62,233 nt of DNA, from NCBI GenBank assembly GCA_030148085.1, contig JASBUF010000008.1, forward strand, positions 1 to 62,233. Direction: 5' to 3'. The notes under the pieces are model-generated. The model was not told where the DNA came from and did no database searches. It saw nothing but the letters and a program-made list of their open reading frames with translations. The position numbers were made by a program, and so were the translations under genes. Origin of the DNA: Methylophaga sp. GTDB lineage: Bacteria > Pseudomonadota > Gammaproteobacteria > Nitrosococcales > Methylophagaceae. Below are positions 38,073 through 47,616 of this stretch, one piece after another (positions within the stretch are counted from its first letter, which is position 1; each line of letters opens with the position of its first letter).

Positions 38073-38081
38073 TGTGGATAA
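38073..38081 (-). promoter_or_regulatory. Consensus DnaA box
   Basis: TGTGGATAA is the reverse complement of TTATCCACA, the strict R-type DnaA box. A single 9-mer can arise by chance. Near copies (TGTGATTAA, TGTGGAAAT) follow at 38085 and 38099. Confidence 0.4.
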
Positions 38082-38105
38082 CTCTGTGATTAACTGTTGT
38101 GGAAA

Positions 38106-38224
38106 TCGCTAAGTCATTATTCTGTAACAGCCTCTACGGTGTTGGTTAAAAATTGTTCACAATTTTTAACTATATTAAAAACAATAACTTATAGTCGGTT
38201 TTGCAAGATTCAATGACTTAGCGA
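38106..38224. repeat. 13-bp inverted repeat pair
   Basis: TCGCTAAGTCATT (38106-38118) and its exact reverse complement AATGACTTAGCGA (38212-38224) face each other across 93 bp. A shorter copy of the same core, ACTTAGCGA, is at 38029-38037 just after the VOC stop codon. Confidence 0.8.
38145..38170. repeat. 11-bp perfect palindrome with TTCA loop
   Basis: GTTAAAAATTG (38145-38155) pairs exactly with CAATTTTTAAC (38160-38170). It lies almost at the centre of the 13-bp inverted repeat pair. It could be a dimeric protein site, a cruciform, or a weak terminator between convergent genes. Confidence 0.8.
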
Positions 38225-38288
38225 GCTTTGTTGTCATCCCGCTGAAAGATAATCACTAACTGGTGATAACTTTCCTTTCATATACCTC

Positions 38289-39161
38289 TTATCGCGCCAG
38301 TGCCGGTTGTTGCATATCATCCCTCCAGGCTTCAGTTTCTGCTTTCGGTTCCTCACGCTGTTTCTCAAGCTCTGTGAAGTTGAACAGATCCAAGTCGCCA
38401 AGCTGAGAGGGGGCGACGTTCTGAATGCTGCGGAAAATATTTTCCAAACGGCCCGGTTGTTCTTTTTCCCAGCCTTGCAGCATGGTTTTGATGGCCTGAC
38501 GTTGCAGGTTTTCCTGAGAACCGCACAGGTTGCAAGGAATAATCGGAAATTTCATCGCCTCGGCATAGCGGGCGATATCAGCCTCACAGGCATAGGCCAG
38601 CGGTCGGATAACGATATTGGTCTTATCGTCACTGAGTAGCTTTGGCGGCATCGCTTTAATCTTACTGCCGTAAAACATGTTCAGAAACAGGGTTTCGATG
38701 ATGTCATCGCGATGGTGACCGAGCGCAATCTTGGTAATACCGTTTTCGCGGGCATAACCATACAACGAGCCTCGACGCAGGCGTGAGCAGATACCGCAGG
38801 TGGTTTTACCCTCTGGCACCAGTTCTTTAACGATGCTGTAGGTGTCTTTCTCAATAATGTGGAAAGGTACATCAATCGAAGACAGGTACTCAGGCAAAAC
38901 GTGCTCAGGGAAGCCCGGCTGTTTCTGATCGAGGTTGACCGCGACGATCTCAAAGTGGATCGGCGCGTGATCACGCAGGTTCATCAGAATATCCAGCATG
39001 GTGTAGCTGTCTTTTCCGCCAGACAGGCAAACCATGACTTTATCGCCGTCTTCAATCATATTGTAGTCAGCGATGGCTTGGCCGACATTGCGGCGCAGGC
39101 GTTTGCGCAGCTTGTTGAACTCGCGCTGTTGTTTTACTAATTTCGATGTGTCTTCTGTCAT
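38289..39161 (-). CDS. ttcA: tRNA 2-thiocytidine(32) synthetase TtcA
   Basis: Iron-sulfur PP-loop enzyme thiolating C32 of some tRNAs. 290 aa. The ATP pyrophosphatase loop SGGKDS is at 47-52. Cluster cysteines Cys122 and Cys125 (TCGIC) and Cys213 (PCNLCGS) match the E. coli pattern of two plus one. Its ATG overlaps the moeA stop (ATGA), so it ends the mobAB-moeA-ttcA operon. Confidence 0.96.
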   Translation of the reverse strand: MTEDTSKLVKQQREFNKLRKRLRRNVGQAIADYNMIEDGDKVMVCLSGGKDSYTMLDILMNLRDHAPIHFEIVAVNLDQKQPGFPEHVLPEYLSSIDVPFHIIEKDTYSIVKELVPEGKTTCGICSRLRRGSLYGYARENGITKIALGHHRDDIIETLFLNMFYGSKIKAMPPKLLSDDKTNIVIRPLAYACEADIARYAEAMKFPIIPCNLCGSQENLQRQAIKTMLQGWEKEQPGRLENIFRSIQNVAPSQLGDLDLFNFTELEKQREEPKAETEAWRDDMQQPALAR

Positions 39162-40417
39162 ACCAGACCTGCAAAGGGTTGTACGGTAACGGTGGTACCG
39201 GCGTCAATACCGGCGCAATCTTCATCAAGCAGGATGAAGCAGTTGGCGACGCTCATTGAGCGCAAAATACCAGAGCCTTGTTGGCCAGTAGTGTGGACGC
39301 GGAGTTCACCGTGTTCATTTTCAAAGAGGATGCCGCGCTGGAATTCAAAGCGGCCAGGGCGTTTACGGATTTTGCTGTCAGTGATGACCTGCATGAGCGG
39401 CAGCGGGTGATCATTCTCACCAGCCATTTTCTTCAAGGCTGGTTGTACAAACTGGTAAAAAGTCACCATCACCGAGACCGGGTTGCCGGGCAGGCCAAAG
39501 AATAAGGCATTGCCTATTTTACCAAAGGCAAGTGGGCGACCCGGTTTCATGGCAATTTTCCAGAAATTGACCTGACCCAGCTCGGCCAGCATTTCTTTCA
39601 CATAATCGGCATCACCGACCGAGACGCCGCCTGAGGTAATCACCACATCCGCTTCCGCCGCCGCTTGTTGCAGCGCCTGTTTCAACGCGGCTTTTTCATC
39701 CGGTACGACGCCCATGTCCAATACCTCGGCATCGAGGCGCTTCAGCATGCCGTAGAGGGTGTAACGGTTGCTGTCATAAATCTGGCCGGCTTCCAAAGTG
39801 TCGCCAATAGAACGCAGTTCATCACCAGTGGAGAAGAAAGCCACACGTAGACGACGTTTGACCCGAACTTCGCCAATACCTAATGAGGCTATCAACCCCA
39901 TATCCGCCGGACTGATACGGTGACCTGCTGGTAGCACGCTGTCACCCAGTTCAATATCTTCACCGGCCATACGCACGTTCTGACCCGCATGCTGTTCACC
40001 ATGTACAGTGATGATGTCACCATCAACGGCCACATGTTCCTGCATGATCACAGTGTCACAGTCAGCAGGCATCATCGCGCCGGTCATAATGCGTACACAT
40101 TCACCAGCCTCAACCTTGCCATTATAGGGTTGCCCTGCATAGGCAATACCGACTTGTTTCAGACTATAGCTTTCGCCTTGCATATCACGGTTGTGCAGAG
40201 CGTAACCGTCCATTGCCGAGTTATTGTGTGGTGGTACTTCCAGAGGTGAGACAACTGGCTCATGCAATACGTGACCCAAGGCTTCACGTAAAGCCAGTTT
40301 TTGCCAACTGCTGACCGGAGTGAGTAAATCATAAATCTGTGCTCGTGCCTGCTCGACACTGAGACTCTGCTGATCCTGTGGATCGGCGCAACTGGGTTGT
40401 GGGGTAAATTCGGCCAT
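39158..40417 (-). CDS. moeA: Molybdopterin molybdotransferase MoeA
   Basis: Inserts molybdate into adenylylated molybdopterin. 419 aa. Recognisable parts are [13 protein letters not shown] near 65, the [11 protein letters not shown] motif near 140, the [21 protein letters not shown] region and [15 protein letters not shown] near 258-272, and the [16 protein letters not shown] stretch. The ATG at 40417 is preferred over an in-frame ATG at 40432 that overlaps mobAB further. The protein is followed by ttcA with a 4-nt overlap. Confidence 0.96.
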   Translation of the reverse strand: MAEFTPQPSCADPQDQQSLSVEQARAQIYDLLTPVSSWQKLALREALGHVLHEPVVSPLEVPPHNNSAMDGYALHNRDMQGESYSLKQVGIAYAGQPYNGKVEAGECVRIMTGAMMPADCDTVIMQEHVAVDGDIITVHGEQHAGQNVRMAGEDIELGDSVLPAGHRISPADMGLIASLGIGEVRVKRRLRVAFFSTGDELRSIGDTLEAGQIYDSNRYTLYGMLKRLDAEVLDMGVVPDEKAALKQALQQAAAEADVVITSGGVSVGDADYVKEMLAELGQVNFWKIAMKPGRPLAFGKIGNALFFGLPGNPVSVMVTFYQFVQPALKKMAGENDHPLPLMQVITDSKIRKRPGRFEFQRGILFENEHGELRVHTTGQQGSGILRSMSVANCFILLDEDCAGIDAGTTVTVQPFAGLV

Positions 40418-40419
40418 AA

Positions 40420-41535
40420 TCAGGCGGTCCATGAATGCATAAAATGTTCGATAAAGTCAGCGATAGCAGGGATGTTGTTGATATCCAGCGCCGTTAGTTC
40501 GCCACTGTCTGGCAAGGCTTCGTCGGAGGCTATTGCGATAATGTTCGGATCATCCTTGAAAAGCAGGGGTTTTCCAAGGCTGGGGCGGTGTAATTCGATT
40601 TTAGGTATGGCTTCATGCTTAAAGCCTTCGACCAGTATCAGATCAAGTTTGCTGCAATCGAGGCGGGGTAGCAGTTCAGACAGAACCGGGTCAGCCTCAT
40701 CATTCAGTTGTTTTTCCATCAGCGCCATCATTCGTGCTGAGGCAATCAGCATCTGCTGGGCACCCGCTTCGCGGATTTCGTAGCTGTCCTTACCGGGCTT
40801 GTCGATATCAAAATTGTGATGGGCGTGTTTAATCACTGCCACCCGCAGTCCACGAGTATTCAATTCAGGCAGCAACTGGGTCAGCAGGGTGGTTTTTCCA
40901 GTCCCACTAAACGCAGAAAAGCCCAGCATAGGAAGGGGGGCTTTGACCGAACTTGATTGTTGCCAGTCTTCTGGCTGGTTGAAGTTAACAAAGGTTTCCG
41001 GCTCATCTGAAAAGTCGACTTCAGCCAATTTGTACTGGGTTAGCCAGCGGTCAATTTTACGTTCGCCTTGTTCCAGAAATTGGCGTAACTCGTCTTTCAA
41101 ACGGGTCGGAATCAGGCTGAACACCGGCTGCATGCGCTCACCGTCCGTTGCTACGGCCAGATCACTGTTGCTCAACAGTAGTGTTTCCAGCATACGGCGA
41201 CGCAACTGAGGTGAAATGCTTGGACAGTCACAAGGCGCCGTTAAGATATAGTCAGCATCGGTGTTTTCCATCGCCGTCAGCATACCGGCCAAAGGGCCAT
41301 GAAAACCTTCAATAGAATCGGCGATAACGGGATAGCCAAGCTGGCGGTACTGGTCAATATTCCGATTAGCGTTAATAATGAGCGTATCGACCTGGGGACG
41401 AAGCGCCTGCACAGCATGACGCACCATCGCACGGCCCTGATAGCTAATCAGGCCTTTGTCACTGCCACCCATACGACGGGCCAGTCCACCGGCTAGGATA
41501 ACGCCGGTTACGCGAGGGAAAGGATCAACACTCAT
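40420..41535 (-). CDS. mobA: MobA-MobB fusion (molybdenum cofactor guanylyltransferase + GTP-binding adaptor)
   Basis: One 371-aa chain carrying two enzymes of MGD cofactor synthesis. Residues 1-195 are MobA, the GTP:molybdopterin guanylyltransferase (ILAGGLARRMGGSDKGL, 13-29; APCDCPS near 97). Residues about 205-371 are MobB, with the P-loop SGTGKTTL near 212 and the DSYEIREAGAQQMLIASA region. Separate genes are the more common arrangement. The start ATG 41535 is 23 bp from the divergent protease gene; an in-frame TTG lies at 41547. It is in an operon with moeA. Confidence 0.94.
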   Translation of the reverse strand: MSVDPFPRVTGVILAGGLARRMGGSDKGLISYQGRAMVRHAVQALRPQVDTLIINANRNIDQYRQLGYPVIADSIEGFHGPLAGMLTAMENTDADYILTAPCDCPSISPQLRRRMLETLLLSNSDLAVATDGERMQPVFSLIPTRLKDELRQFLEQGERKIDRWLTQYKLAEVDFSDEPETFVNFNQPEDWQQSSSVKAPLPMLGFSAFSGTGKTTLLTQLLPELNTRGLRVAVIKHAHHNFDIDKPGKDSYEIREAGAQQMLIASARMMALMEKQLNDEADPVLSELLPRLDCSKLDLILVEGFKHEAIPKIELHRPSLGKPLLFKDDPNIIAIASDEALPDSGELTALDINNIPAIADFIEHFMHSWTA

Positions 41536-41558
41536 GTTAATTAACAAGCCTGCCTAAA

Positions 41559-42215
41559 ATGAAAAAATGTCTATCAAAATCATGCTTTGCCGCGCTTATT
41601 ATACTGGTAAACAGCCTGATGGCATCGGCTGAGGAACTCGATATTCTGGTTGTCGGTCTGTTTGCCAACCAGGCTGTGGTTGAAGTGAATGGCCAGCATC
41701 ACCTGCTTAAGGTCGGTAAAACCACACCAGAAGGCGTCAAGCTCATCGCTGCCAACAGCACCGAAGCGGTATTGGAAGTGAATGGTCAACAGCAAACCTT
41801 TCCACTCGGTAATCGAATCAGTAGCCAATTTACACCCGCGCCTGAACAGCCTGCGGTGAGTTTGTGGCCAACCAATGGGATGTATCTGACCACAGGCACG
41901 GTCAGTGGCTATACCGTCGATTTCCTTATCGATACCGGGGCTTTCACCGTTGCCTTAAACTCAGCGACGGCAAGACGTTTGGGGCTCGATTTTTACCGTG
42001 GCGAACAAATCGGTCTACGCACTGCATCAGGTTATGATGTCGGCTACAAAGTGACGCTGGACTACGTGCAGATAGACGAAATCAAGGTTTATAACGTTGC
42101 TGCCGTGGTGATCGATGGCCCAGAGCCGGCAACAGCTTTACTCGGCATGTCATTTTTGGGGCAGGTTGATATGCAGCATAATGGCGAGCGACTCGATCTG
42201 CGACAAAAATACTAA
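41559..42215 (+). CDS. Retropepsin-like (clan AA) aspartic protease, exported
   Basis: A 218-aa protein of the TIGR02281-type bacterial retropepsin-like family. A signal peptide spans about 1-24. A beta-rich N-terminal domain (about 27-90, LLKVGKTTPEGVKL) precedes the single DTGA catalytic motif, with Asp125 in FLIDTGAFTVAL; such enzymes dimerise to form the active site. The second hallmark ALLGMSFLGQ is near 190. Substrate unknown. It is divergent from mobAB with a 23-bp gap. Confidence 0.88.
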   Translation: MKKCLSKSCFAALIILVNSLMASAEELDILVVGLFANQAVVEVNGQHHLLKVGKTTPEGVKLIAANSTEAVLEVNGQQQTFPLGNRISSQFTPAPEQPAVSLWPTNGMYLTTGTVSGYTVDFLIDTGAFTVALNSATARRLGLDFYRGEQIGLRTASGYDVGYKVTLDYVQIDEIKVYNVAAVVIDGPEPATALLGMSFLGQVDMQHNGERLDLRQKY

Positions 42216-42235
42216 GTGTTCATACTCACAGATAT

Positions 42236-42264
42236 AAAAAAGCCCGGACTTGCCGGGCTTTTTT
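42236..42264. terminator. Intrinsic terminator between protease gene and folE2
   Basis: AAGCCCGG and CCGGGCTT form a stem around ACTTG, with an A-run before (from 42236) and a T-run after (to 42264). It works for both convergent genes. Confidence 0.93.
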
Positions 42265-42279
42265 GATTTCCAATCTTAA

Positions 42280-43089
42280 TCAGTCGAAACCTTTGCTGAT
42301 CAGGGCATAGGCTGAGTGATTATGGATAGACTCGAAGTTTTCTGATTCCACGATGTAAGCATTGATGCGCTTGTCTTCATTCAGTTTCGCTGCGATATCA
42401 CGCACCATGTCTTCAACAAACTTCGGATTGTCGTACGCACGCTCAGTGACGTATTTTTCATCCGGACGCTTCAACAGGCCGTAGATTTCACAAGACGCTT
42501 GTTTCTCAACCAGATCAATCAGGTCTTCAATCCAGATAAAGCTGTCTACGCGAACAGTCAGGGTGACGTGTGAACGCTGGTTGTGAGCACCGTAGTCAGA
42601 AATATTTTTCGAACATGGACACAAGCTGGTGACAGGTACAACCACTTTGACGGTCATCGCAGTAGTGTCACCGGTAATTTCACCAATAAAGGTGACGTTG
42701 TAATCCATCAGGCTGCGCACTTTGGAAATCGGCGCTTCCTTGTTGACGAAGTACGGGAAGTTCATTTCGACATAACCGGATTCAGCATCCAGACGCTCAG
42801 TCATTTCACCCAGCATTTCGCGGAACGATTTGACGGTGATTTCACGCTCGTGCTGATTCAGAATCTCAACAAAACGTGACATGTGAGTGCCTTTGAAATG
42901 GTGCGGCAGGTTCACGTACATGTTGAAATTAGCGATCGTGTGTTGTTCACCGGTGGTGCGATCACTGACTTTAATCGGATGTTTGATATCTTTGATACCG
43001 ACTTTGTCGATAGCGATCTGGCGCTTGTCGAGAATGTTCTGAACGTCTTCGATTTCGTCGTTCTTAGTGCTGGCTGGAGTTGTGCTCAT
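42280..43089 (-). CDS. folE2: GTP cyclohydrolase IB (FolE2)
   Basis: Converts GTP to dihydroneopterin triphosphate, the entry to folate and queuosine precursors. It is the metal-promiscuous type IB enzyme that bacteria often use under zinc shortage. 269 aa. Family marks are [17 protein letters not shown] (about 166-182), with the metal-binding Cys-containing [12 protein letters not shown] just before, and [41 protein letters not shown]. It starts 4 bp after queD (GAGGAA site), so the two are cotranscribed. Confidence 0.96.
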   Translation of the reverse strand: MSTTPASTKNDEIEDVQNILDKRQIAIDKVGIKDIKHPIKVSDRTTGEQHTIANFNMYVNLPHHFKGTHMSRFVEILNQHEREITVKSFREMLGEMTERLDAESGYVEMNFPYFVNKEAPISKVRSLMDYNVTFIGEITGDTTAMTVKVVVPVTSLCPCSKNISDYGAHNQRSHVTLTVRVDSFIWIEDLIDLVEKQASCEIYGLLKRPDEKYVTERAYDNPKFVEDMVRDIAAKLNEDKRINAYIVESENFESIHNHSAYALISKGFD

Positions 43090-43093
43090 TCAA

Positions 43094-43474
43094 TTATTCC
43101 TCGCTATATTTCACACAGGCGCGGTCTGTTTCCCATAGGGTGACACCAGAGATTTTGGCCGTGTCATTATTCAATGTGTCGCTCAGCTTTTGATAAAAAT
43201 AGCGGGCGATATTTTCGGCCGTCGGGTTGATGGTATCGAATGGCGGAATGTCGTTCAGATACCGGTGATCCAAGGTCTTGGCCAGTTCACGGGTGGCAGT
43301 CTTGATGGTTTTAAAGTCCATGCCCATGCCGTGATCATTCAAGGCCGTGGCGGTGACTTCAACCTCAAGCTTCCAGTTATGGCCGTGCATGCGACGGCAG
43401 TCACCTGGATAATCTCGCAGGGTGTGCGCCGAGGCAAAATCTGCCAGGATCTTCAGGGTGTAGGTTGCGCTCAT
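43094..43474 (-). CDS. queD: 6-carboxy-5,6,7,8-tetrahydropterin synthase
   Basis: First committed step from dihydroneopterin triphosphate toward preQ0 and queuosine. 126 aa of the PTPS family. Zinc ligands His17, His30 and His32, and catalytic Cys26 (GDCRRMHGH), are in place. No Shine-Dalgarno is visible before the ATG, and a TATAAT lies 10 bp upstream, so the mRNA may be almost leaderless. Coupled with folE2, which supplies its substrate. Confidence 0.95.
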   Translation of the reverse strand: MSATYTLKILADFASAHTLRDYPGDCRRMHGHNWKLEVEVTATALNDHGMGMDFKTIKTATRELAKTLDHRYLNDIPPFDTINPTAENIARYFYQKLSDTLNNDTAKISGVTLWETDRACVKYSEE

Positions 43475-43484
43475 AATGTTGACT

Positions 43485-43490
43485 ATTATA
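43485..43490 (-). promoter_or_regulatory. -10 box of the queD-folE2 promoter
   Basis: A perfect TATAAT on the minus strand. Its end is only 10 bp from the queD ATG, leaving a leader of roughly 3-4 nt. A weak -35 (TGTTAG) lies 17 bp further upstream, in the 44-bp gap after dxs. Confidence 0.55.
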
Positions 43491-43518
43491 CTCAGGAATT
43501 CATCGATCTAACAGGATA

Positions 43519-45342
43519 TTATGCCGAAAAGAATCGATTAATCATATCGATAATTCCTGTTGCATCGAGTCCGCAATCTGTGAGCATCTGTTTATGCGCG
43601 CCATGATCGAGGAATTCATCGGGCAGTCCCATCTGTCTGACTGGCACCGAATGACCGATATCGCGCAGGTATTCACTTACTGCGCTACCAGCACCGCCCA
43701 TGACCGCATTTTCTTCGATGGTGATCAGCAAATCGTGGCTGTCGGCCATGGCTTTAACCATCTCTGTATCGAGTGGTTTGACGAAACGCATATTGACTAC
43801 GGTTGCGTTGCTTTGCTGTGCAGCCAGTTCCGCTTCAGCCACCATGCTACCAAAGGCCAGAATGGCGACTTTTTCACCTTGGTGGCGAAGTTCGGCTTTG
43901 CCAATTTCAAGGCTTGTCAGTGCTGTCTCAATTGTTTTGCCAGTGCCGGTACCACGAGGATAACGTACCGCGCTTGGGCCGTTATGACGGAAGCCTGTGG
44001 TGAGCATTTGTCGGCATTCGTTCTCATCCGCTGGTGCCATTACTAGCATGTTGGGAATGCAGCGCAGGTAACTTAAATCAAAGCTACCCGCATGGGTCGG
44101 GCCATCAGCGCCAACCAGACCGGCACGATCAATCGCAAACAGCACAGGCAGATTCTGTAACGCGACATCATGGATCAACTGATCATAAGCGCGCTGCAAG
44201 AAGGTGGAATAAATCGCCACCACTGGTTTTTTGCCTTCACAAGCAAGACCCGCTGCCAGTGTGACCGAATGCTGTTCGGCGATACCGACATCAAAATAAC
44301 GATCGGGGAAATCTTCAGCGAAGCGATTGAGACCCGAACCTTCGCACATAGCAGGGGTGATACCGATTAAATCCGGCTCGATCTTGGCCATATCGCATAA
44401 CCAGCGACCGAAGACCTGCGTGTAGCTTGGTCCAGAGGATTTACTGTTTGCTGGACTGACGCCATGGTATTTGCAAGGCTGTTGTTCAGCAGGTTCAAAG
44501 CCTTTACCTTTTTTGGTCACCACATGCAGGAACTGCGGGCCTTTACGTTGTTTGAGGTTACGCAGTGTCGCAATCAGGGTATCGATATCGTGACCATCAA
44601 TCGGACCGATGTAGTTAAAGCCCATTTCCTCAAACAGGGTGCCGGGGATCATCATGCCTTTAACGTGCTCTTCGGCGCGACGGGCAATTTCCCAAGCCGG
44701 TGGAATTTTTTCCAGCACTTTCTTACTGCCTTCGCGGGCACTGGCATAGAAGTTACCGGAGAGTAGGCGAGCTAAATAATTCGCCATACCACCGACATTC
44801 TTCGAGATCGACATCTCGTTGTCGTTAAGAATAACCAGCAGATTGGTGTTCAGATCACCAGCATGTGCCAAGGCTTCAAACGCCTGACCAGCAGTTAAGG
44901 CACCGTCACCGATGATGGCGACGCTATGACGAGGGTCATTATTGGCCTGTGCAGCAATCGCCATACCCAGAGCAGCACTGATAGATGTGCTGGAATGGCC
45001 AACACCAAAGGTGTCGTATTCACTTTCACTGCGCTTAGGAAAGCCGGATAAACCGCCAGCCTGACGCATGCTGTTCATGCGGTCACGGCGACCAGTCAGA
45101 ATTTTATGCACATAGCTTTGGTGGCCGACATCCCACACCAGTCTGTCGTCTGGGGTATTGAAGACATAATGAAGCGCCAGTGTCAGTTCAATCACGCCGA
45201 GGTTAGACGAAATATGGCCACCAGTTTGTTGAACACTGTCCACAATCAAAGTGCGCAATTCTTCAGCCAGCTGCGGCAGCTGCTTTTTATCAAGCTGACG
45301 CAAATCTTCCGGGCAATTGATATGAGCGAGTAGGTTTTCCAT
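43519..45342 (-). CDS. dxs: 1-deoxy-D-xylulose-5-phosphate synthase
   Basis: Thiamine diphosphate enzyme joining pyruvate and glyceraldehyde 3-phosphate, first and flux-setting step of the MEP pathway. 607 aa. TPP site: [14 protein letters not shown] near 148-161 and [12 protein letters not shown] near 178-189. The transketolase-like second half has [15 protein letters not shown]. It follows ispA by 10 bp in the conserved xseB-ispA-dxs order. Confidence 0.98.
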   Translation of the reverse strand: MENLLAHINCPEDLRQLDKKQLPQLAEELRTLIVDSVQQTGGHISSNLGVIELTLALHYVFNTPDDRLVWDVGHQSYVHKILTGRRDRMNSMRQAGGLSGFPKRSESEYDTFGVGHSSTSISAALGMAIAAQANNDPRHSVAIIGDGALTAGQAFEALAHAGDLNTNLLVILNDNEMSISKNVGGMANYLARLLSGNFYASAREGSKKVLEKIPPAWEIARRAEEHVKGMMIPGTLFEEMGFNYIGPIDGHDIDTLIATLRNLKQRKGPQFLHVVTKKGKGFEPAEQQPCKYHGVSPANSKSSGPSYTQVFGRWLCDMAKIEPDLIGITPAMCEGSGLNRFAEDFPDRYFDVGIAEQHSVTLAAGLACEGKKPVVAIYSTFLQRAYDQLIHDVALQNLPVLFAIDRAGLVGADGPTHAGSFDLSYLRCIPNMLVMAPADENECRQMLTTGFRHNGPSAVRYPRGTGTGKTIETALTSLEIGKAELRHQGEKVAILAFGSMVAEAELAAQQSNATVVNMRFVKPLDTEMVKAMADSHDLLITIEENAVMGGAGSAVSEYLRDIGHSVPVRQMGLPDEFLDHGAHKQMLTDCGLDATGIIDMINRFFSA

Positions 45343-45352
45343 CGATGCAATC

Positions 45353-46249
45353 TTAGTGTGAACGTTTCACAACAAACTGGGCCAGTGCCGCGAGGGCTTC
45401 CGTGTTAACTGGTAACTCTGCCAGTTGGCCGAGGGCTTTTTCAATTAAGGCCACGGCTTTTTGTTGTGCTTTTTCTAGCCCGAGCAGCGCCGGGTAGGTC
45501 GGTTTATTCAAAGCAATATCGGCGCCCTGTGTTTTGCCCAGGGTTTCGGTATCGGCGATGACATCAAGTACATCATCCTGTACCTGGAAAGCCAGACCAA
45601 TACAATCGGCATAACGTTCCAGATGACTGAGCGTGGCTTCATCGCAGTCTTTTGAAGCTAGCGCACCTAGTGCCACACTGGCACGGATCAACGCGCCGGT
45701 TTTCAGCTTGTGCATTGACTGCAGGGCGTTGAGATCGAGTTTCTTACCGACAGACTCCAGATCAATCGCCTGACCACCGGCCATGCCGAACACGCCGGAA
45801 GCCTGTGCCAGACGTTTGACCATAGCACTTTGCTGTTCTGCGCTTAGTGATGCGTCGCACAAGGTTTCAAAGGCCAGAGACTGCAAGGCATCACCAACCA
45901 GCAGCGCGGTGGCGTCGTCATAGGCTTTATGGCATGTCGGGCGTCCACGACGTAAATCATCGTCGTCCATAATAGGCATATCGTCATGGACCAGCGAATA
46001 GGCGTGAATCATTTCGACGGCAGCTGCTGCGGCATCAAGAGCGCGGTTATTGGCATTCAGCGCCTGACCGGTGGCATAGACCAGCAAGGCCCGTAAGCGT
46101 TTGCCTCCACCCAGAGTGGCATAGCGCATAGCTTCCAGCAGACGTGCTGATGTAGGGTGCTCAGAGCCGCTTAGGCATTTATCGAGCACGATTTCAATCT
46201 GAGCCTGGTGCGATTGCATCCAGTCTTCAAGCGGAAATTTTGGATTCAC
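45353..46249 (-). CDS. ispA: Farnesyl diphosphate synthase
   Basis: Trans-prenyltransferase making FPP from DMAPP and IPP, the substrate for UppS at 3.7 kb. 298 aa. The first Asp-rich motif [20 protein letters not shown] is near 88, the second QVQDDVLDV near 225. A 4-nt overlap with xseB (ATGA-type) gives translational coupling. Confidence 0.97.
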   Translation of the reverse strand: MNPKFPLEDWMQSHQAQIEIVLDKCLSGSEHPTSARLLEAMRYATLGGGKRLRALLVYATGQALNANNRALDAAAAAVEMIHAYSLVHDDMPIMDDDDLRRGRPTCHKAYDDATALLVGDALQSLAFETLCDASLSAEQQSAMVKRLAQASGVFGMAGGQAIDLESVGKKLDLNALQSMHKLKTGALIRASVALGALASKDCDEATLSHLERYADCIGLAFQVQDDVLDVIADTETLGKTQGADIALNKPTYPALLGLEKAQQKAVALIEKALGQLAELPVNTEALAALAQFVVKRSH

Positions 46250-46491
46250 GATTCGTCAGATTCGGGGTCAAAATCGACCAGGTTGGCTTGGCCGGATTGT
46301 TGTAACAGCATTTGTACTTTTTGTTCTGCCGCTTTCAGTGAGTCCTGACAGTCACGCGTGAGCAACACGCCACGTTCATAGAGTTTTAAGGATTCTTCGA
46401 GGCTGATGTCACCTTGTTCCAGACGTTCGACCAGCGCTTCCAGTTCCTTGACAGCTGTTTCGTAATCCAGCTTTTTTTGCTTCGACGCCAT
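46246..46491 (-). CDS. xseB: Exodeoxyribonuclease VII small subunit
   Basis: Small subunit of exonuclease VII, 81 aa, with the usual motif DYETAVKELEALVERLEQGDISLEESLKLYERGVLL. Its partner xseA is not in the window. It heads the xseB-ispA-dxs operon and is divergent from ribF across 132 bp. Confidence 0.96.
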   Translation of the reverse strand: MASKQKKLDYETAVKELEALVERLEQGDISLEESLKLYERGVLLTRDCQDSLKAAEQKVQMLLQQSGQANLVDFDPESDES

Positions 46492-46623
46492 GTGGGCCTC
46501 TGAATTAAACCTAAACCGAGATATCGGCTTATTATAAGGTAATCGTCCCGGCCTTGCCCGCTGGAATGTTTTTTTATTTGCCGTTAGTCTGTTGCGCTTA
46601 CTCTGACTGGTTTTTAGAACGCT

Positions 46624-47559
46624 ATGCCCAAGATCATTCGTGGTTTACATAATCTGCCTGCCTCACCGCAGGGCTGTGTTGCAACTATCGGTAATTTCGA
46701 TGGGGTGCACCTTGGGCATCAGGCGGTGTTAACGCAGTTAGCGATGAAGGGCGATATGCTGAGGCTGCCAGCGGTGGTGATCACTTTTGAGCCGCAACCG
46801 TTTGAATATTTTGTGCCGGAAAAAGCCCCGGCCAGGCTGACCCGCTTTCGCGAAAAAGTCGAAGCCTTGCGTGCCTATTCGATTCAGAAGTTATGTGTGT
46901 TGCGGTTTAATGAATCGCTGGCACGGATGTCTGCCGAAGATTTTATTCGCAGATTGCTGGTAGAAGGGCTCAATGTTCGCTATCTGGTGGTAGGGGATGA
47001 CTTTCGTTTTGGTCGTCACCGTCAGGGCGACTTTGCCATGTTGCAGCAGGCCGGACGTGAACATGGCTTTCAGGTCGTCAACATGCATACCTTTGCTATT
47101 GATCACGACAGGGTCAGTAGTACCCGCATCCGTGATGCTCTGCGAGAGGGTGATCTGGAAATGGCTGAAAGGTTGTTGGGGCGACCGTACCGGATGAGTG
47201 GCCGTGTTGCGCATGGTGACAAACGTGGCCGTAAGATGGGCTTTCCGACCGCCAATATTCATTTGCATCGTTGTAAGCTGCCGTTAAATGGTGTGTTTGC
47301 CGTCCAGTTGTTTGGCCTGGATGAAGAGCCGGTCAATGGCGTTGCCAACATAGGTATTCGTCCGACTATCGGTGGCGATAAAGCGCTGCTGGAAGTGCAT
47401 TTATTTGATTTCAGTCGCGAGATTTATGGTGAACATGTACAGGTTCACTTCCTGCACAAGATTCGTGATGAACAGCGCTTTGATGGCCTTGAAGGGCTGA
47501 TGGCGCAGATTGAACAGGATTGCACGGAAGCGCGGGCTTATTTCAAGGAAGCGTTTTAG
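46624..47559 (+). CDS. ribF: Bifunctional riboflavin kinase/FAD synthetase
   Basis: Makes FMN and then FAD from riboflavin. 311 aa. The FAD synthetase (nucleotidyltransferase) domain has GNFDGVHLGHQ at 23-33 and a second motif STRIRDAL near 160. The riboflavin kinase domain (about 185-305) has GDKRGRKMGFPTANI. In many relatives ribF sits beside ileS and lspA; here it stands alone. No FMN riboswitch is seen upstream. Confidence 0.96.
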   Translation: MPKIIRGLHNLPASPQGCVATIGNFDGVHLGHQAVLTQLAMKGDMLRLPAVVITFEPQPFEYFVPEKAPARLTRFREKVEALRAYSIQKLCVLRFNESLARMSAEDFIRRLLVEGLNVRYLVVGDDFRFGRHRQGDFAMLQQAGREHGFQVVNMHTFAIDHDRVSSTRIRDALREGDLEMAERLLGRPYRMSGRVAHGDKRGRKMGFPTANIHLHRCKLPLNGVFAVQLFGLDEEPVNGVANIGIRPTIGGDKALLEVHLFDFSREIYGEHVQVHFLHKIRDEQRFDGLEGLMAQIEQDCTEARAYFKEAF

Positions 47560-47568
47560 GGTAAGCCT

Positions 47569-47597
47569 ATCCCTGAGAGTCAAAGACTCTCAGGGAT
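47569..47597. terminator. Perfect 13-bp hairpin between ribF and YbaK-like gene
   Basis: ATCCCTGAGAGTC (47569-47581) pairs with 47585-47597 around AAA. No T-run follows on either strand. It lies between two convergent genes and may end both by a non-canonical route. Confidence 0.6.
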
Positions 47598-47616
47598 GAA
47601 AAGCTTATCTGAATAG

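Larger units (their letters stand above)
38027..38288. other. AT-rich intergenic gap with nested inverted repeats and a DnaA box
   Basis: A gap of 262 bp without a credible gene lies between convergent VOC and ttcA genes. It holds three copies of ACTTAGCGA (38029-38037, 38106-38114 inverted, 38216-38224), an 11-bp palindrome in the middle, the consensus DnaA box TGTGGATAA (38073-38081) and an AT-rich stretch at about 38168-38200. No terminator with a T-run is obvious. Meaning unknown. Confidence 0.7.

Noticed and set aside
38027-38288. Chromosomal replication origin
   Set aside because: One consensus DnaA box only, and no dnaA, dnaN, gidA or parAB neighbours. Kept as an unexplained repeat region instead.
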